Shown here: positions 1-8,556 of the stretch, piece after piece
Layout of the letters: the number at the start of each line of letters is the position of its first letter
Numbering within the stretch: the stretch's first letter is position 1
NCBI RefSeq assembly: GCF_000424985.1
Contig: NZ_AUKX01000050.1
Location: forward strand, 1 to 38,195
Source: Arenibacter latericius DSM 15913
Lineage (GTDB): Bacteria > Bacteroidota > Bacteroidia > Flavobacteriales > Flavobacteriaceae
Direction of reading: 5' to 3'
DNA length: 38,195 nt
Position numbers and translations under genes: made by a program
The notes under the pieces: generated by a model
Seen by the model: the letters and a program-made list of their open reading frames with translations, nothing else
Database searches by the model: none
Told to the model about the DNA's origin: nothing

Positions 1-208
1 AACTCTTGATCTTCTTTTCTGAATAGCCGTTTCTGGTATTACCGGAAACAGATTTGTGATGTTTTTGATAATCCAGGTGACCATCAAGTTCCCCTTCGAG
101 CATTTTCTCAAGTCCTCTTTTCTGAATTTGTTTTAGAAAATTGCTGAGTTCTTCTCCTGATTTAAACTGTTTCAGAAACTCATCATCAAATAGATCTTCT
201 TTTTTCAT
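1..208 (-). CDS. IS256-family (mutator-type) transposase, N-terminal part
   Basis: The reading frame begins with ATG at 208 and runs open to base 1, giving 69 complete codons. It starts MKKEDLFDDEFLKQF. The visible protein contains RGLEKMLEGELDGHLDY (about residues 33-49) and GNTRNGYSEKKIK. These correspond to the family hallmark in which an LxxMLxGELxxHLGY-like helix is followed by GNxRNGYSxK. This region precedes the DDE catalytic core, which would lie outside the window. The gene is cut by the window edge rather than visibly broken, so it may be intact. It reads toward the window edge, away from the patatin gene. Family assignment is strong from the motif; activity is unknown. Confidence 0.85.
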   Translation of the reverse strand, partial: MKKEDLFDDEFLKQFKSGEELSNFLKQIQKRGLEKMLEGELDGHLDYQKHHKSVSGNTRNGYSEKKIKS

Positions 209-314
209 TTGTTGTGTAAGATTAGTACCTGGATTTTTATCGCAGGCAAGTTTATAAAATAAAGCGTTTAGTTTACCCTCTATTTTCTACTTACACAGTT
301 TATGGTCTAGTCCC
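1..314 (-). mobile_element. IS256-family insertion sequence, one end (cut by window edge)
   Basis: The segment contains the transposase N-terminus (separate entry) and, outside it, a sequence resembling an IS256-type terminal repeat. Read on the minus strand from 314 inward it begins GGGACTAGACC and continues to ACTGTGTAAGT. This matches the general IS256-family end pattern, which has GTCC-like bases followed about ten bases later by TGTGTAA. The outer boundary at about 314 is inferred from that resemblance. The other end lies outside the window, so neither the matching inverted repeat nor a target duplication can be verified. Confidence 0.6.
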
Positions 315-818
315 AATTTTTTATAGGTTTAGTTAGATGATAGTAGTGAGACTCGCTCGGGCGATCCCGAGAACACAAACTTTATCTTACCTTAATACTA
401 GTTACGGTAACTGAGTTTACCTACTTAAGGAGGTAGACGAAGCCGAAGTCAAAAACGCTACCCAATAAAATCACTTATAAGCGGGGCGTCCTCCTAATCG
501 GTCACACGTTCCGCTATAACTTATTTTTGTTGTCGCTCTACAACCATAAGTTTATTTCATTTGAACATTATAACAAAGCCTACAAGATTTAGATAACCTC
601 ATAGGATCAGAATTCACTTACTAGCCCTTTAGCTATTGTCTTTAGAAAGACGCACCAATCTACACTTTAACAACAAGGTCTAAATGGTTCCTAACAAGCC
701 GTTAGACGCCACTCAATAATTTTGTCAAGGGTTCCAGCATACTAGTAATTTAATGCTTCAAACGGGACTTAATCAATAATTAGCTCCCTGCTTTAATAAA
801 AAGATACTGTAATCCCGA
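315..818. other. Gene-free stretch between IS end and patatin gene
   Basis: About 500 bases without a credible reading frame on either strand: stops are frequent, and conceptual translations on the minus strand downstream of the patatin gene give no recognisable protein fragment. It holds a small GC hairpin (356-371) and a 30-base stretch (366-395) resembling 30816-30845. A short perfect hairpin AGTTACGGTAACT and a nearly palindromic CCTACTTAAGGAGG lie near 405-435. It may be decayed sequence next to the IS, but no parent gene is recognisable. Confidence 0.6.
356..371. repeat. Small GC-rich hairpin in a dispersed intergenic element
   Basis: CTCGGG and CCCGAG form a perfect 6-bp stem around a CGAT loop. 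The right arm begins the motif CCCGAGAACAC, followed by a further 19 bases similar to 30816-30845, so the hairpin seems to belong to a repeated intergenic element. The related copy at 30816 lacks the left arm. Confidence 0.45.
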
Positions 819-1604
819 TTACACTTCAACAAAGGTCTCTTGTAACTTTTTTAAAGCGTGCTCATATCCTATAGTATAGGCTTTTTCTATACCTTTCTTG
901 TCTAAAATACCAATTAAGTCTAAATCGTTTGGCTCAAAAAGCAAATCACATTTTTTAACTTTAATTCTATTATTAGCATACATCATTAAGGAAGTGGTTC
1001 TGTTAGTTAATTGGTAAGAAGAATTAATCCCCTCCTTGCTAAGTACTCTAATACCCATTAGATTACTACCAATTACATAATCTACCTTATTGGCAACTTC
1101 ATAATAGGGAAAATTATTCATAATACCTCCATCAGCATAAATAGTTCCATCAATTTCTACGGGACTAAATACTGGAGGTAAAGCTGCAGAAGCTAATAAA
1201 GGTCTGATAAGCTCTCCCTCTCCAAAAACTCTTTCTTCACCACGTTGCAGATCCGTAGTTATTACATATAATTTACGCTCCAAAGCTTCAAAAGTATTCT
1301 TAGGGAAATATTTAAGCAGCACATCAAAATAACGCTCTGTATCTAAAAGTCCGGGTTTTACAATGGTCATAAAATGATAACGAAACAATGGAGTCTCTTT
1401 AAAAAAGTTGAGCATTTCTGAAACCGAGTTCCCGTTAGCATACATGGCACCAACAAGAGCACCCACACTGCTACCACTTACCAATTGAGCCTGAATGCCA
1501 AACTCATTTAAAGCCTGGATTAAGCCAATATGTGCCATTCCTTTAACCCCTCCCCCAGACAACACCAAACCAATTGACTTGGATTTAACACCCTCCAAAT
1601 TCAT
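819..1604 (-). CDS. Patatin-like phospholipase (261 aa)
   Basis: This is a predicted lipid acyl hydrolase of the patatin/RssA group, which uses a Ser-Asp catalytic dyad. The glycine-rich oxyanion motif GGGVKG is at residues 17-22, the nucleophile elbow GSSVG at 44-48 (Ser46), and the catalytic Asp in DGG at 158-160. The order, spacing and length all fit the short bacterial single-domain form. No signal peptide is seen, so it probably acts in the cytoplasm or at the inner membrane face. The start used is ATG at 1604, just before the conserved N-terminal strand. It reads in the same direction as the DoxX-like gene upstream but is separated from it by 301 bases, so it probably has its own promoter. 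The natural substrate cannot be told from sequence. Confidence 0.9.
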   Translation of the reverse strand: MNLEGVKSKSIGLVLSGGGVKGMAHIGLIQALNEFGIQAQLVSGSSVGALVGAMYANGNSVSEMLNFFKETPLFRYHFMTIVKPGLLDTERYFDVLLKYFPKNTFEALERKLYVITTDLQRGEERVFGEGELIRPLLASAALPPVFSPVEIDGTIYADGGIMNNFPYYEVANKVDYVIGSNLMGIRVLSKEGINSSYQLTNRTTSLMMYANNRIKVKKCDLLFEPNDLDLIGILDKKGIEKAYTIGYEHALKKLQETFVEV

Positions 1605-1905
1605 GCTTGTAGTTTATTAACAATTATATTACGTAAAACCTTCATCAAGCTACGCAAATTTCTTCAATTTTTAAGGAAGATAGCAAAACACAAAACAAAC
1701 CGATTGGTTTGTAAGTTCCGTTTCTTTGCAGTATCCAAACAAATAGCACGTCCAAAAACCCATTTAAATATAAGGACTTAGACTTTATGGCGTACTTTAA
1801 AGCCTAAGAAAATCGATTTTCTAACAAACCATAAGGTATTATTCCACTCTTTTAGCGTTGGCAAGTTTTTATAATTACCTTATACATCAACCGTAGCTGA
1901 TAATT
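1605..1905. other. Gene-free spacer upstream of patatin gene
   Basis: This 301-base spacer separates the patatin gene from the DoxX-like gene. Apart from the 18-bp palindrome at 1695-1712 I see no coding sequence, no TAnnTTTG box on the minus strand and no clear terminator. Confidence 0.5.
1695..1712. promoter_or_regulatory. 18-bp perfect palindrome, possible TetR-type operator
   Basis: ACAAACC and GGTTTGT are perfect 7-bp inverted arms around GATT. The site lies about 90 bases upstream of the patatin start codon. Size and symmetry resemble operators of TetR-family repressors, but no TetR gene is present in the window. A short hairpin with no function is the alternative. Confidence 0.35.
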
Positions 1906-2301
1906 CTATTGCAATAAAAAAACCAAGAAAACAGTTGGGATAAAATATATAGCTATCGTTCTAGCGCCATCATAATCTTTGGCAATTCGCTGTCCTAACA
2001 ACAGCATTAGCAATACAATACAAGATAGTACGGCACCTGCCAAAGCCATAGTTTTTTCACCTTCTGCAATTAGCATATATATACCCAAGAGACACAGCAC
2101 CCCAGCAATCAACTCGGTTACAAGTACCGTTACCAATAATAGTGGAACCTGATTCTGAAAAAGGGTATTTTCAAAATGACCTTCTAGCCAAGTAACATTT
2201 CCCTTCCAGTCTAGCATTTTATCCAAGGCACTTTGTACAAATGTAATTATGAGAAAAAGAAGCAGTAATAGCTCCGTGGCATTATTAATTAAACTTTCCA
2301 T
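1906..2301 (-). CDS. DoxX-like integral membrane protein (131 aa)
   Basis: A small, very hydrophobic protein with about four membrane segments: roughly residues 8-25, 50-78, 82-104 and 115-131. The overall plan of helix, a polar stretch with W and E residues, then three helices is that of DoxX/DoxD-type proteins, though there is no strong motif, so the family call is tentative. It sits 17 bases downstream of holB on the same strand and is probably co-transcribed with it. The function is unknown. A generic four-helix membrane protein is the alternative. Confidence 0.6.
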   Translation of the reverse strand: MESLINNATELLLLLFLIITFVQSALDKMLDWKGNVTWLEGHFENTLFQNQVPLLLVTVLVTELIAGVLCLLGIYMLIAEGEKTMALAGAVLSCIVLLMLLLGQRIAKDYDGARTIAIYFIPTVFLVFLLQ

Positions 2302-2318
2302 ATAAATATGTGAATTAT

Positions 2319-3470
2319 TTAAGCTGCTTTGGCGTGTAATAAGCGCGTTAATTTTATGGACAAATCCATAAGGATTAATTTGGCATTTCCATTCCTTTCA
2401 ATGTGATAACTTGCATCTTCCAGCTCCTTAACTATGGAAAGAATATTACCCTCGTGCACATAAGGAGCAAAATTTTCTAACTTAAAGCCCTCTACATGGA
2501 ATCTCATAAAGGCTAGGTCTTTCGCATTATAATTAATTAATAAAGCCTGTCTCATAACGGAAATACAATAGCTTAGAAATTTCTTTTGCGTCTCTCTTCC
2601 TGTTTTTGCTACCAACTCACTCCAAGCAATAAGGTCATGGATAGCACTTTTATTCCCCTTTGCTCTAAAGGCAGATCTTACCCATTGAACAAACCACTTT
2701 TCAAACACTAAATCTTCTGAATCGTTATTCATAAAATCTAGTGCCTTATTAAAGTTACCATTGGCCTCATGAGAAATCCGAATAGCATCTTCCCTACTCA
2801 CCCCCCTTTCTACCAAAGCCTCTACTATAGCTCCTTCGGCCACGGGTGGGAATCGCAGTATTTGACATCTTGATAAAATAGTTTGAATAATCTGTTCTTC
2901 GTCCTCAGCAATTAAAATTAATATGGTTTTATTGGGAGGTTCTTCTATAAGTTTTAATAGTTTATTTGCTGTAGCCGTATTCATTTTTTCGGCCATCCAA
3001 ATAATCATGGCTTTATAACCGCCTTCATATGATTTAAGGGTTAGTTTTTTCACCATAATTTGGGCTTCATCAACCCCAATCTGACCCTGTTTATTATCAA
3101 TTCCGATCATTTTATACCAATCGTAAAGGTTTCCATACGGCTGCTCCTTTACAAACTGCCTCCATTCTTCCATGTAACTATCACTTACAGCGTGACTTTT
3201 CACCTTGTCTGAATTGGCCACAGGAAAAGCAAAGTGAATATCTGGATGAGACAGGGAGTTACACTTTACATTACAAGAATTATCCCCTGTATTATTTTCT
3301 CCATTCCTATTGCCACATAGTAAATATTGCACATAACTAATGGCCATTGGCAATTTCCCACAGCCTTCTGGACCAATAAAAAGTTGTGCATGCGGAATCC
3401 GCCCTGCATCTGCACTGGAAGTAAGATGATCCTTAATATGGGTAAGCCCTAAAATATCCTTAAATAGCAT
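2319..3470 (-). CDS. holB: DNA polymerase III subunit delta' (clamp loader)
   Basis: The delta' subunit of the sliding-clamp loader, which works with the tau/gamma and delta subunits to open the beta clamp at replication forks. A P-loop-like segment GPEGCGKL is at residues 33-40, ending in L where ATP-binding paralogues have S or T, as expected for a non-hydrolysing delta'. Cys52, Cys66 and Cys70 mark the zinc module. AEKMNTATANKLLKLIEEPP (160-179) and SRCQ (200-203) are the AAA+ sensor and arginine-finger regions typical of the family. The start MLFKDILG fits the conserved N-terminus. It is the first gene of a leftward unit with the DoxX-like gene and is divergent from pgk. Its promoter box lies only four bases before the ATG. 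Confidence 0.93.
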   Translation of the reverse strand: MLFKDILGLTHIKDHLTSSADAGRIPHAQLFIGPEGCGKLPMAISYVQYLLCGNRNGENNTGDNSCNVKCNSLSHPDIHFAFPVANSDKVKSHAVSDSYMEEWRQFVKEQPYGNLYDWYKMIGIDNKQGQIGVDEAQIMVKKLTLKSYEGGYKAMIIWMAEKMNTATANKLLKLIEEPPNKTILILIAEDEEQIIQTILSRCQILRFPPVAEGAIVEALVERGVSREDAIRISHEANGNFNKALDFMNNDSEDLVFEKWFVQWVRSAFRAKGNKSAIHDLIAWSELVAKTGRETQKKFLSYCISVMRQALLINYNAKDLAFMRFHVEGFKLENFAPYVHEGNILSIVKELEDASYHIERNGNAKLILMDLSIKLTRLLHAKAA

Positions 3471-3474
3471 GCAC

Positions 3475-3509
3475 CAAATATAATGGAATTAAACCAAAAG
3501 AAAATCAAA
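3475..3509 (-). promoter_or_regulatory. Bacteroidota-type promoter of holB
   Basis: On the minus strand, TTTG (3506-3509) and TATATTTG (3475-3482) match the TTTG / TAnnTTTG pattern used by the Bacteroidota primary sigma factor, with 23 bases between them. The -7 box ends only four bases before the ATG of holB, so the transcript would be leaderless or nearly so. Confidence 0.5.
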
Positions 3510-3626
3510 TTTCATGTTCACATAGAAGACGAATTATTCTCATTAACCTAATTGAATATTTAAAGCTAACTCCCTAAATAGTGGTAATTATTTGAGAAAG
3601 TATCTTTTAAACCTCCTTTAAATCTT

Positions 3627-3634
3627 TACATTTG
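3627..3634 (+). promoter_or_regulatory. -7 box of the pgk promoter
   Basis: TACATTTG matches the TAnnTTTG -7 consensus of Bacteroidota promoters. A TTTT at 3605-3608 is a weak -33 candidate. The predicted transcript would begin near 3640, leaving a leader of about 19 bases. This box overlaps the TTG at 3632, which argues against using that codon as the pgk start. Confidence 0.55.
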
Positions 3635-3658
3635 CTATTCTATAAAACTAGAATTCAT

Positions 3659-4852
3659 ATGAGAACTATCAACGACTTTAATTTTAAGAATAAAAAGGCA
3701 TTAATCAGAGTAGATTTTAATGTCCCACTAGATGCTGATCTAAAGGTAACCGATAACAACAGAATTGTTGCTGCAAAGCCTAGCATATTAAAAGTTTTGG
3801 AAGACGGCGGTAGCGCAATATTAATGAGTCATTTAGGTAGACCTAAAGGTCAAGTAAAACCTGAGCTTTCCTTAAAACATATTGTTAAGGAAGTTACCCA
3901 AGTAATTGGTGTTGATGTTAAGTTTGTAGAAAATTGTGTAGGTCCCGAAGCAGAAAAAGCAGTAGCCGACTTAAAGAGTGGTGAAGTTTTACTTTTAGAA
4001 AACTTAAGATTTCATTCTGAAGAAGAGCAAGGAGATGAAGAGTTTGCTAAAAAACTATCTCAATTAGGTGATATATACGTAAACGATGCATTTGGAACCG
4101 CGCATAGAGCACATGCTTCCACTACAATTGTAGCACAGTTCTTCCCAGAAAAGAAGTGTTTTGGATTTTTGTTAGCTAAGGAAATAGACGCTATAGAAAA
4201 AGTGATGCGTACTGGGGAAAAGCCCATTACCGCAATTCTTGGAGGAGCAAAAGTATCTTCAAAAATCACAATTATAGAAAACATCTTAGACAAGGTAGAT
4301 CACCTTATTATAGGAGGTGGAATGACATATACCTTTGTGAAAGCACAAGGAGGAAAGATAGGAGATTCAATTTGTGAAGATGATAAAATGGAGCTAGCAT
4401 TGGAAATCCTTGCTGAAGCGAAGAAAAAAGGAGTAGAAGTACATATTCCGGTAGACGTTTTGGCTGCTGATGATTTTAGTAAGGATGCCAATACTAAAGT
4501 GGTAAATTCAAATGAAATTCCAGAAGGATGGCAAGGATTGGATGCTGGACCACAAACGCTTGAGAATTTTAAAAAGGTAATCCTAGATTCCAAAACCATA
4601 TTATGGAACGGCCCTGTAGGGGTATTTGAAATGGAACCTTTTGCCAAGGGAACTATCGCCATTGGTAATTTTATTGCGGAAGCAACTAAAAATGGAGCAT
4701 TCTCTTTAGTTGGCGGTGGGGACTCCGTTTCTGCAGTAAAACAATTTGGTTTTGAAGATAAGGTAAGCTATGTGTCTACCGGTGGTGGTGCAATGTTAGA
4801 GAGCTTAGAAGGTAAAGACCTACCGGGAATTGCTGCCATATTAAAGGGGTAA
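3659..4852 (+). CDS. pgk: Phosphoglycerate kinase (397 aa)
   Basis: A cytoplasmic glycolytic enzyme that transfers phosphate between 1,3-bisphosphoglycerate and ADP. Substrate-binding RVDFNVP is at residues 17-23, SHLGRP at 57-62, LENLRFH near 113-119 and GGAKVSSK near 195-202. The nucleotide-side WNGPVGVFE is near 316-324, and GGGDSVSAV and STGGGAMLE are in the C-terminal lobe. Length is typical. I use ATG 3659 (MRTINDFNF) rather than the in-frame TTG at 3632, because the TTG lies inside the promoter -7 box and the usual N-terminus starts here. It is divergent from holB and followed by a strong terminator, so it is probably a single-gene transcript. Confidence 0.97.
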   Translation: MRTINDFNFKNKKALIRVDFNVPLDADLKVTDNNRIVAAKPSILKVLEDGGSAILMSHLGRPKGQVKPELSLKHIVKEVTQVIGVDVKFVENCVGPEAEKAVADLKSGEVLLLENLRFHSEEEQGDEEFAKKLSQLGDIYVNDAFGTAHRAHASTTIVAQFFPEKKCFGFLLAKEIDAIEKVMRTGEKPITAILGGAKVSSKITIIENILDKVDHLIIGGGMTYTFVKAQGGKIGDSICEDDKMELALEILAEAKKKGVEVHIPVDVLAADDFSKDANTKVVNSNEIPEGWQGLDAGPQTLENFKKVILDSKTILWNGPVGVFEMEPFAKGTIAIGNFIAEATKNGAFSLVGGGDSVSAVKQFGFEDKVSYVSTGGGAMLESLEGKDLPGIAAILKG

Positions 4853-4880
4853 CTTCCTTGATTAAATCTTAATGATGAGT

Positions 4881-4930
4881 TGCTTTTTTGCCAATCTTAT
4901 AAATAAATTATAAAGATTGGCAAAAAAGCA
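4881..4930. terminator. Strong bidirectional-type hairpin after pgk
   Basis: Two perfect 18-base arms, TGCTTTTTTGCCAATCTT and its exact complement, flank a 14-base AT loop. The T- and A-runs within the arms give a U-tract in either direction. It ends 36 bases before the start of the lytic transglycosylase gene, so it insulates that gene from pgk or could act as a leader element for it. Confidence 0.8.
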
Positions 4931-4966
4931 CGATCTTCATATGTCCCCATAATAAATAGAAACCTC

Positions 4967-6586
4967 ATGAATATAATCAAGAACTTTCTGTTAAGCATTA
5001 TTGGGGTAGTCTCCGTGTCTACCCTTTCTGCCCAACAAATAGATTCCATTCCAAGCAATCCGAACATTAACAAGCCGGCAACTATGGAAGTAGACACCAT
5101 TGCTATGGATATGGAAGGTGTAGAGCAGATGGAATCCATGGAGTCAAAAGTAGAATTAAAAGACAATGTACGACTTCTCTTAAAAGGTGAAGAAAAGTAC
5201 GAATTACATGACCGTGAAGAAGCAGCTAGATATGACAGCCTTTGGTTAAAGGTCCTGTATGACAACACAATCCTTTTCGATTCTATTTATGAAGATATCG
5301 CCACAATGGAGATAGATACGGTATACCACTATAGCGTGGACACCGATACATTAAAGGCCAGATTGGAACTACTAAACCAAAAAACGCCTTTTAATATTAC
5401 CTATAATCCGTCCTTGGAGAATGTGATTAACTCTTTCCTAACCCGAAGAAGAGGCTTAATGAGTAGAATGATGACGGCAAGTCAGTTTTACTTCCCCTTA
5501 TTTGAGCAGGAGTTAGATAATCAAAACATCCCCTTAGAGCTAAAATACTTAGCCATTGTGGAGTCCGCCTTAAACCCTAAGGCACGTTCTAGGGTGGGTG
5601 CAACCGGTTTATGGCAATTTATGTACGGGACCGGGAAAATGTACAATCTAGACGTAAGTAGTTACGTAGATGAAAGAAGTGATCCAATAAACTCTACCAA
5701 AGCAGCTAGTTTGTATCTAAAAAAATTATACAATATTTTTGATGATTGGGACTTAGCTCTCGCCGCTTACAACTCTGGCCCTGGAAATGTAAACAAAGCT
5801 ATTAGACGCTCTGGTGGATATAAGAATTATTGGAACATTAGAAGAAATCTTCCTAGGGAAACAGCGGGCTATGTGCCTGCGTTTTTAGCGACCATGTATA
5901 TTTTTGAATTTGCAAAAGAACATGGGTTTGAACAGCAAATTGTGGAAAGGCCTTATTTTGAGACCGATACAATACATGTTAGGAGCACCATTACGTTTGA
6001 ACAAATTTCAAAATTGGTTGACATTAGCGTTGAGGAATTAGAGGTTTTAAACCCCTCCTATAAATTAAATGTCATTCCATATATAAAAGACAAAAACTAC
6101 ACCTTACGCTTACCTATAGATGCCCTAGGCAAGTTCGTAAATAATGAAGAAGCCATATACGCTCATGTAAATGAAGAGTTGCAATCAAAAGAAAAACCAC
6201 TTCAGCAAATAGTACAGTCACAAAATGAGATAAGGTACAGAGTGAAGAGCGGGGATTTTCTAGGTAAGATCGCGGAAAGATATGGAGTTAGAGTTAGCCA
6301 AATAAAAGCTTGGAATGGTTTAAGAAGCAATAATCTAAGAATTGGTCAAAGGTTAACCATTTACCCAAGAAAGTATCCTTCTACGGCGCAAAACACCAAT
6401 ACCTCAACAAATGCAGGAGCTAGCAGCGGCAACAAGGTACATACAGTAAGAAGTGGAGACACTCTTTGGACCATTGCAAAAAAATATCCAGGAATTAGTA
6501 TCGAAAATTTACGAAAATGGAACGGTATTAGCGGTAGTAATATAAGACCAGGTACCAAACTAAAATTATGCGACTGTTCTTCGTAA
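4967..6586 (+). CDS. mltD: Membrane-bound lytic murein transglycosylase with two LysM domains (MltD-like)
   Basis: A peptidoglycan-cleaving lytic transglycosylase acting in the periplasm. Residues 1-22 form a signal peptide ending near SAQ. A long linker precedes the SLT domain at about 170-310, with catalytic Glu199 in VESALNP, GLWQF at 214-218 and AYNSGPGNV at 267-275. A LysM-like segment follows near 341-385, and two clear LysM peptidoglycan-binding domains are at about 423-467 and 491-534. The layout matches MltD. There is no lipobox, so it is soluble or loosely attached rather than a lipoprotein. The DUF4837 lipoprotein gene begins 12 bases downstream, so the two are probably one transcript. 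Confidence 0.92.
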   Translation: MNIIKNFLLSIIGVVSVSTLSAQQIDSIPSNPNINKPATMEVDTIAMDMEGVEQMESMESKVELKDNVRLLLKGEEKYELHDREEAARYDSLWLKVLYDNTILFDSIYEDIATMEIDTVYHYSVDTDTLKARLELLNQKTPFNITYNPSLENVINSFLTRRRGLMSRMMTASQFYFPLFEQELDNQNIPLELKYLAIVESALNPKARSRVGATGLWQFMYGTGKMYNLDVSSYVDERSDPINSTKAASLYLKKLYNIFDDWDLALAAYNSGPGNVNKAIRRSGGYKNYWNIRRNLPRETAGYVPAFLATMYIFEFAKEHGFEQQIVERPYFETDTIHVRSTITFEQISKLVDISVEELEVLNPSYKLNVIPYIKDKNYTLRLPIDALGKFVNNEEAIYAHVNEELQSKEKPLQQIVQSQNEIRYRVKSGDFLGKIAERYGVRVSQIKAWNGLRSNNLRIGQRLTIYPRKYPSTAQNTNTSTNAGASSGNKVHTVRSGDTLWTIAKKYPGISIENLRKWNGISGSNIRPGTKLKLCDCSS

Positions 6587-6598
6587 AACTATAACACT

Positions 6599-7615
6599 AT
6601 GAAAAAAATTGGTTTTCTTTTTATAACGACATTTCTATTTTTAATATCCTGTAATTCCACTCCTAAAAAAAAGTACCTACCCGCGTCTATAGGAGCTATT
6701 AATTCCTTGGCCATAGTAATAGATAATGATTTATGGGAAGGAGCTGTAGGAGACCGTGTAAGACAGCATTTTGCTGCACCTGTACTAGGACTTTCTTGGG
6801 AGGAGCCACTTTTTACCATTCATCAAATGCCGGCTAAGGTATTCTCGGGATCTGTTTTAAACAACCGTTCAGTACTAGTAATTGCCAAGGACACCTTAAG
6901 TTTAGCTCATATAAAAACAGACATGTTCGCTACCCCACAAAAAGTAGGGGTTATTAAAGGTACTACCGAGCAAGAAATAATTAAAAATCTTGATGCGAAA
7001 GCTAATGAGATGATTAAAGCTTTCAAGGATTTGGAAATTGGAGAAGCTCAAAAACGTTTCCTAATCTCTTTAAACCAAGAGAAAGCACTTGAAGAAAGCT
7101 TAGGAATAAACCTTTCTATTCCCTCTATTTATAAAGTAGGTAGACAAGAAGATTCATTTGTGTGGATTGATAGGCAGATCCAAAAAGGGAGCATGAATAT
7201 CATTGCCTATGAAGTTCCCGGAAATCATTTTAAGAGCGATTCCACTTTGGTAGCCGATATTGTAAATATGCGAGATTCTATTGGAAAAGAATTTATCCCT
7301 GGGCCTACCGTTCCTGGAAAAACCACCTATATGATTACGGAAAAAGCATTTTCTCCTTATGTTTTTCCTGCTGAAATTTCTGGTAAAAAAGCAGCTGAAG
7401 TCAGAGGTATATGGGAAATTGCGAACTACCCAATGGCAGGACCGTTCTTAACCTATATCATTAATGACGACAAGAATGATAGAAAAATAGTAGTTGAAGG
7501 CTTTGTTTTTGCACCAGCCACCGAAAAAAGAGACTATATGTTTGAATTGGAGGCTATTTTAAAAACAATCAAGTTTGTCGATACACAAAAACCTCAGGAA
7601 GCAGGCATCAACTAG
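6599..7615 (+). CDS. DUF4837 family lipoprotein (338 aa)
   Basis: A Bacteroidota-specific lipoprotein of unknown function. The N-terminus has a lysine-rich start, a hydrophobic core and the lipobox LISC at 15-18, making Cys18 the lipidated residue after signal peptidase II. The mature part has the features of DUF4837: an early NSLAIVIDNDLWEG segment, GDRVRQHF, and a conserved TYMITEKAFSP-to-RGIWEI region around 240-280. It directly follows the lytic transglycosylase gene, suggesting an envelope or cell-wall role, but this is inference from position. No enzyme motif is visible. Confidence 0.85.
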   Translation: MKKIGFLFITTFLFLISCNSTPKKKYLPASIGAINSLAIVIDNDLWEGAVGDRVRQHFAAPVLGLSWEEPLFTIHQMPAKVFSGSVLNNRSVLVIAKDTLSLAHIKTDMFATPQKVGVIKGTTEQEIIKNLDAKANEMIKAFKDLEIGEAQKRFLISLNQEKALEESLGINLSIPSIYKVGRQEDSFVWIDRQIQKGSMNIIAYEVPGNHFKSDSTLVADIVNMRDSIGKEFIPGPTVPGKTTYMITEKAFSPYVFPAEISGKKAAEVRGIWEIANYPMAGPFLTYIINDDKNDRKIVVEGFVFAPATEKRDYMFELEAILKTIKFVDTQKPQEAGIN

Positions 7616-8211
7616 CTCCTTTAGTTATATCATTCTATTATAAACATATATAAAGTCAACTTTACACTTCCCTCCTCCTCTTAGGCATACTGAGAGTGAC
7701 ATGGGACCAAATAGTGTAGAGACCAAGATTCTTTTGTTTACCTATTTTAATTAAGACGAATACAGCTTCTAATAGAAAGTAAGAGTTCCTTTACGAATAA
7801 GCTGCACCTCCTTACCTAAAACCTTAATATCGGTTACAATAAGGCGTGTAATGAGAACAACCTAAAATAAATAGGGGCTTTTAAAGGCCATTTAAAACTC
7901 TATTAGTGGTTTAAACTAGCACAGCAGTTTTAAAAGACAAAACCGGTAGATACCCTATATAAAAAGGCATAGATTACCACTGCTATAAGGAAAAAGCAAA
8001 AGAATGAAAATGCTTTAAAGTATCTTTTCAGCATAATATATCCCCAGTTTCTAAAGGCTTCTAAATAGATTTCTTTTATGAGTAATACATGTTTCATATA
8101 GCTATAGTTAAGATTATTGCTAATACAAATTTCACAAATACTCGACCATTACTATAAATTATTGGATAAAGTGAAACATAAAAAGGTTGAAGAAACGTAA
8201 TATTGTTTACG

Positions 8212-8242
8212 TTCGTTAAACAGTTAATTTATTCGTTAAACA
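8212..8242. repeat. Two 11-base direct repeats, 20-base period
   Basis: TTCGTTAAACA occurs exactly at 8212-8222 and 8232-8242. The 20-base period is close to two helical turns, so both copies would face the same side of the DNA, as regulator sites often do. No promoter or gene start is nearby, so the function is unknown. Confidence 0.4.
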
Positions 8243-8500
8243 ACGCAGCACCCCTACAAGATACGGAGCAAACTAAACTGTATTTTCAACCAAGTTGTTA
8301 AGAAAATACCTCGCTGGGCGGTTATTTCAACTCTTTTACATTTAATATCAGCCAGCTCATAAAGTATAAATCAGAAAATAGGAAGGTTTACTCGCCTCAT
8401 CATTTTTGCATAAAAAATTTAGGAATGTAATAATCTCTAAGTAAAATTATTCTAACCCCCTTTAGTCTAATGAGAACCATCAAATTATTATTGAGATTAC

Positions 8501-8531
8501 AAAGTCCACTTTATTAATAAAGGCGGACTTT
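8501..8531 (-). terminator. Hairpin terminator of the OmpA-PD40 gene
   Basis: AAAGTCC and GGACTTT form a 7-bp stem that continues imperfectly toward an AT loop. It lies 26 bases beyond the stop codon of the leftward OmpA-PD40 gene. The following T-run is poor, so strength is uncertain. Confidence 0.55.
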
Positions 8532-8556
8532 AATCTTTTATTACGCTTATTTTGAG

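Larger units (their letters stand above)
7616..8556. other. Long gene-free stretch between two convergent genes
   Basis: About 940 bases with no credible coding frame on either strand, between the convergent ends of the DUF4837 and OmpA-PD40 genes. Visible structure is limited to an 11-base direct repeat (8212-8242), an 8-bp inverted repeat GTATTTTC/GAAAATAC at 8280-8309 and the terminator at 8501-8531. I find no tRNA, no rRNA and no recognisable pseudogene. A small RNA cannot be excluded by eye. Confidence 0.55.

Noticed and set aside
315-818. Pseudogene between the IS and the patatin gene
   Set aside because: Frames on both strands give no recognisable protein fragment, so I cannot name a parent gene.
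3632-3634. TTG as start codon of pgk
   Set aside because: It lies inside the TACATTTG promoter box; the ATG at 3659 gives the normal N-terminus.
4300-4662. Leftward frame of 120 codons opposite pgk
   Set aside because: It lies fully within the conserved pgk coding region on the other strand; its Pro/Ser-rich content is typical of an antisense shadow.
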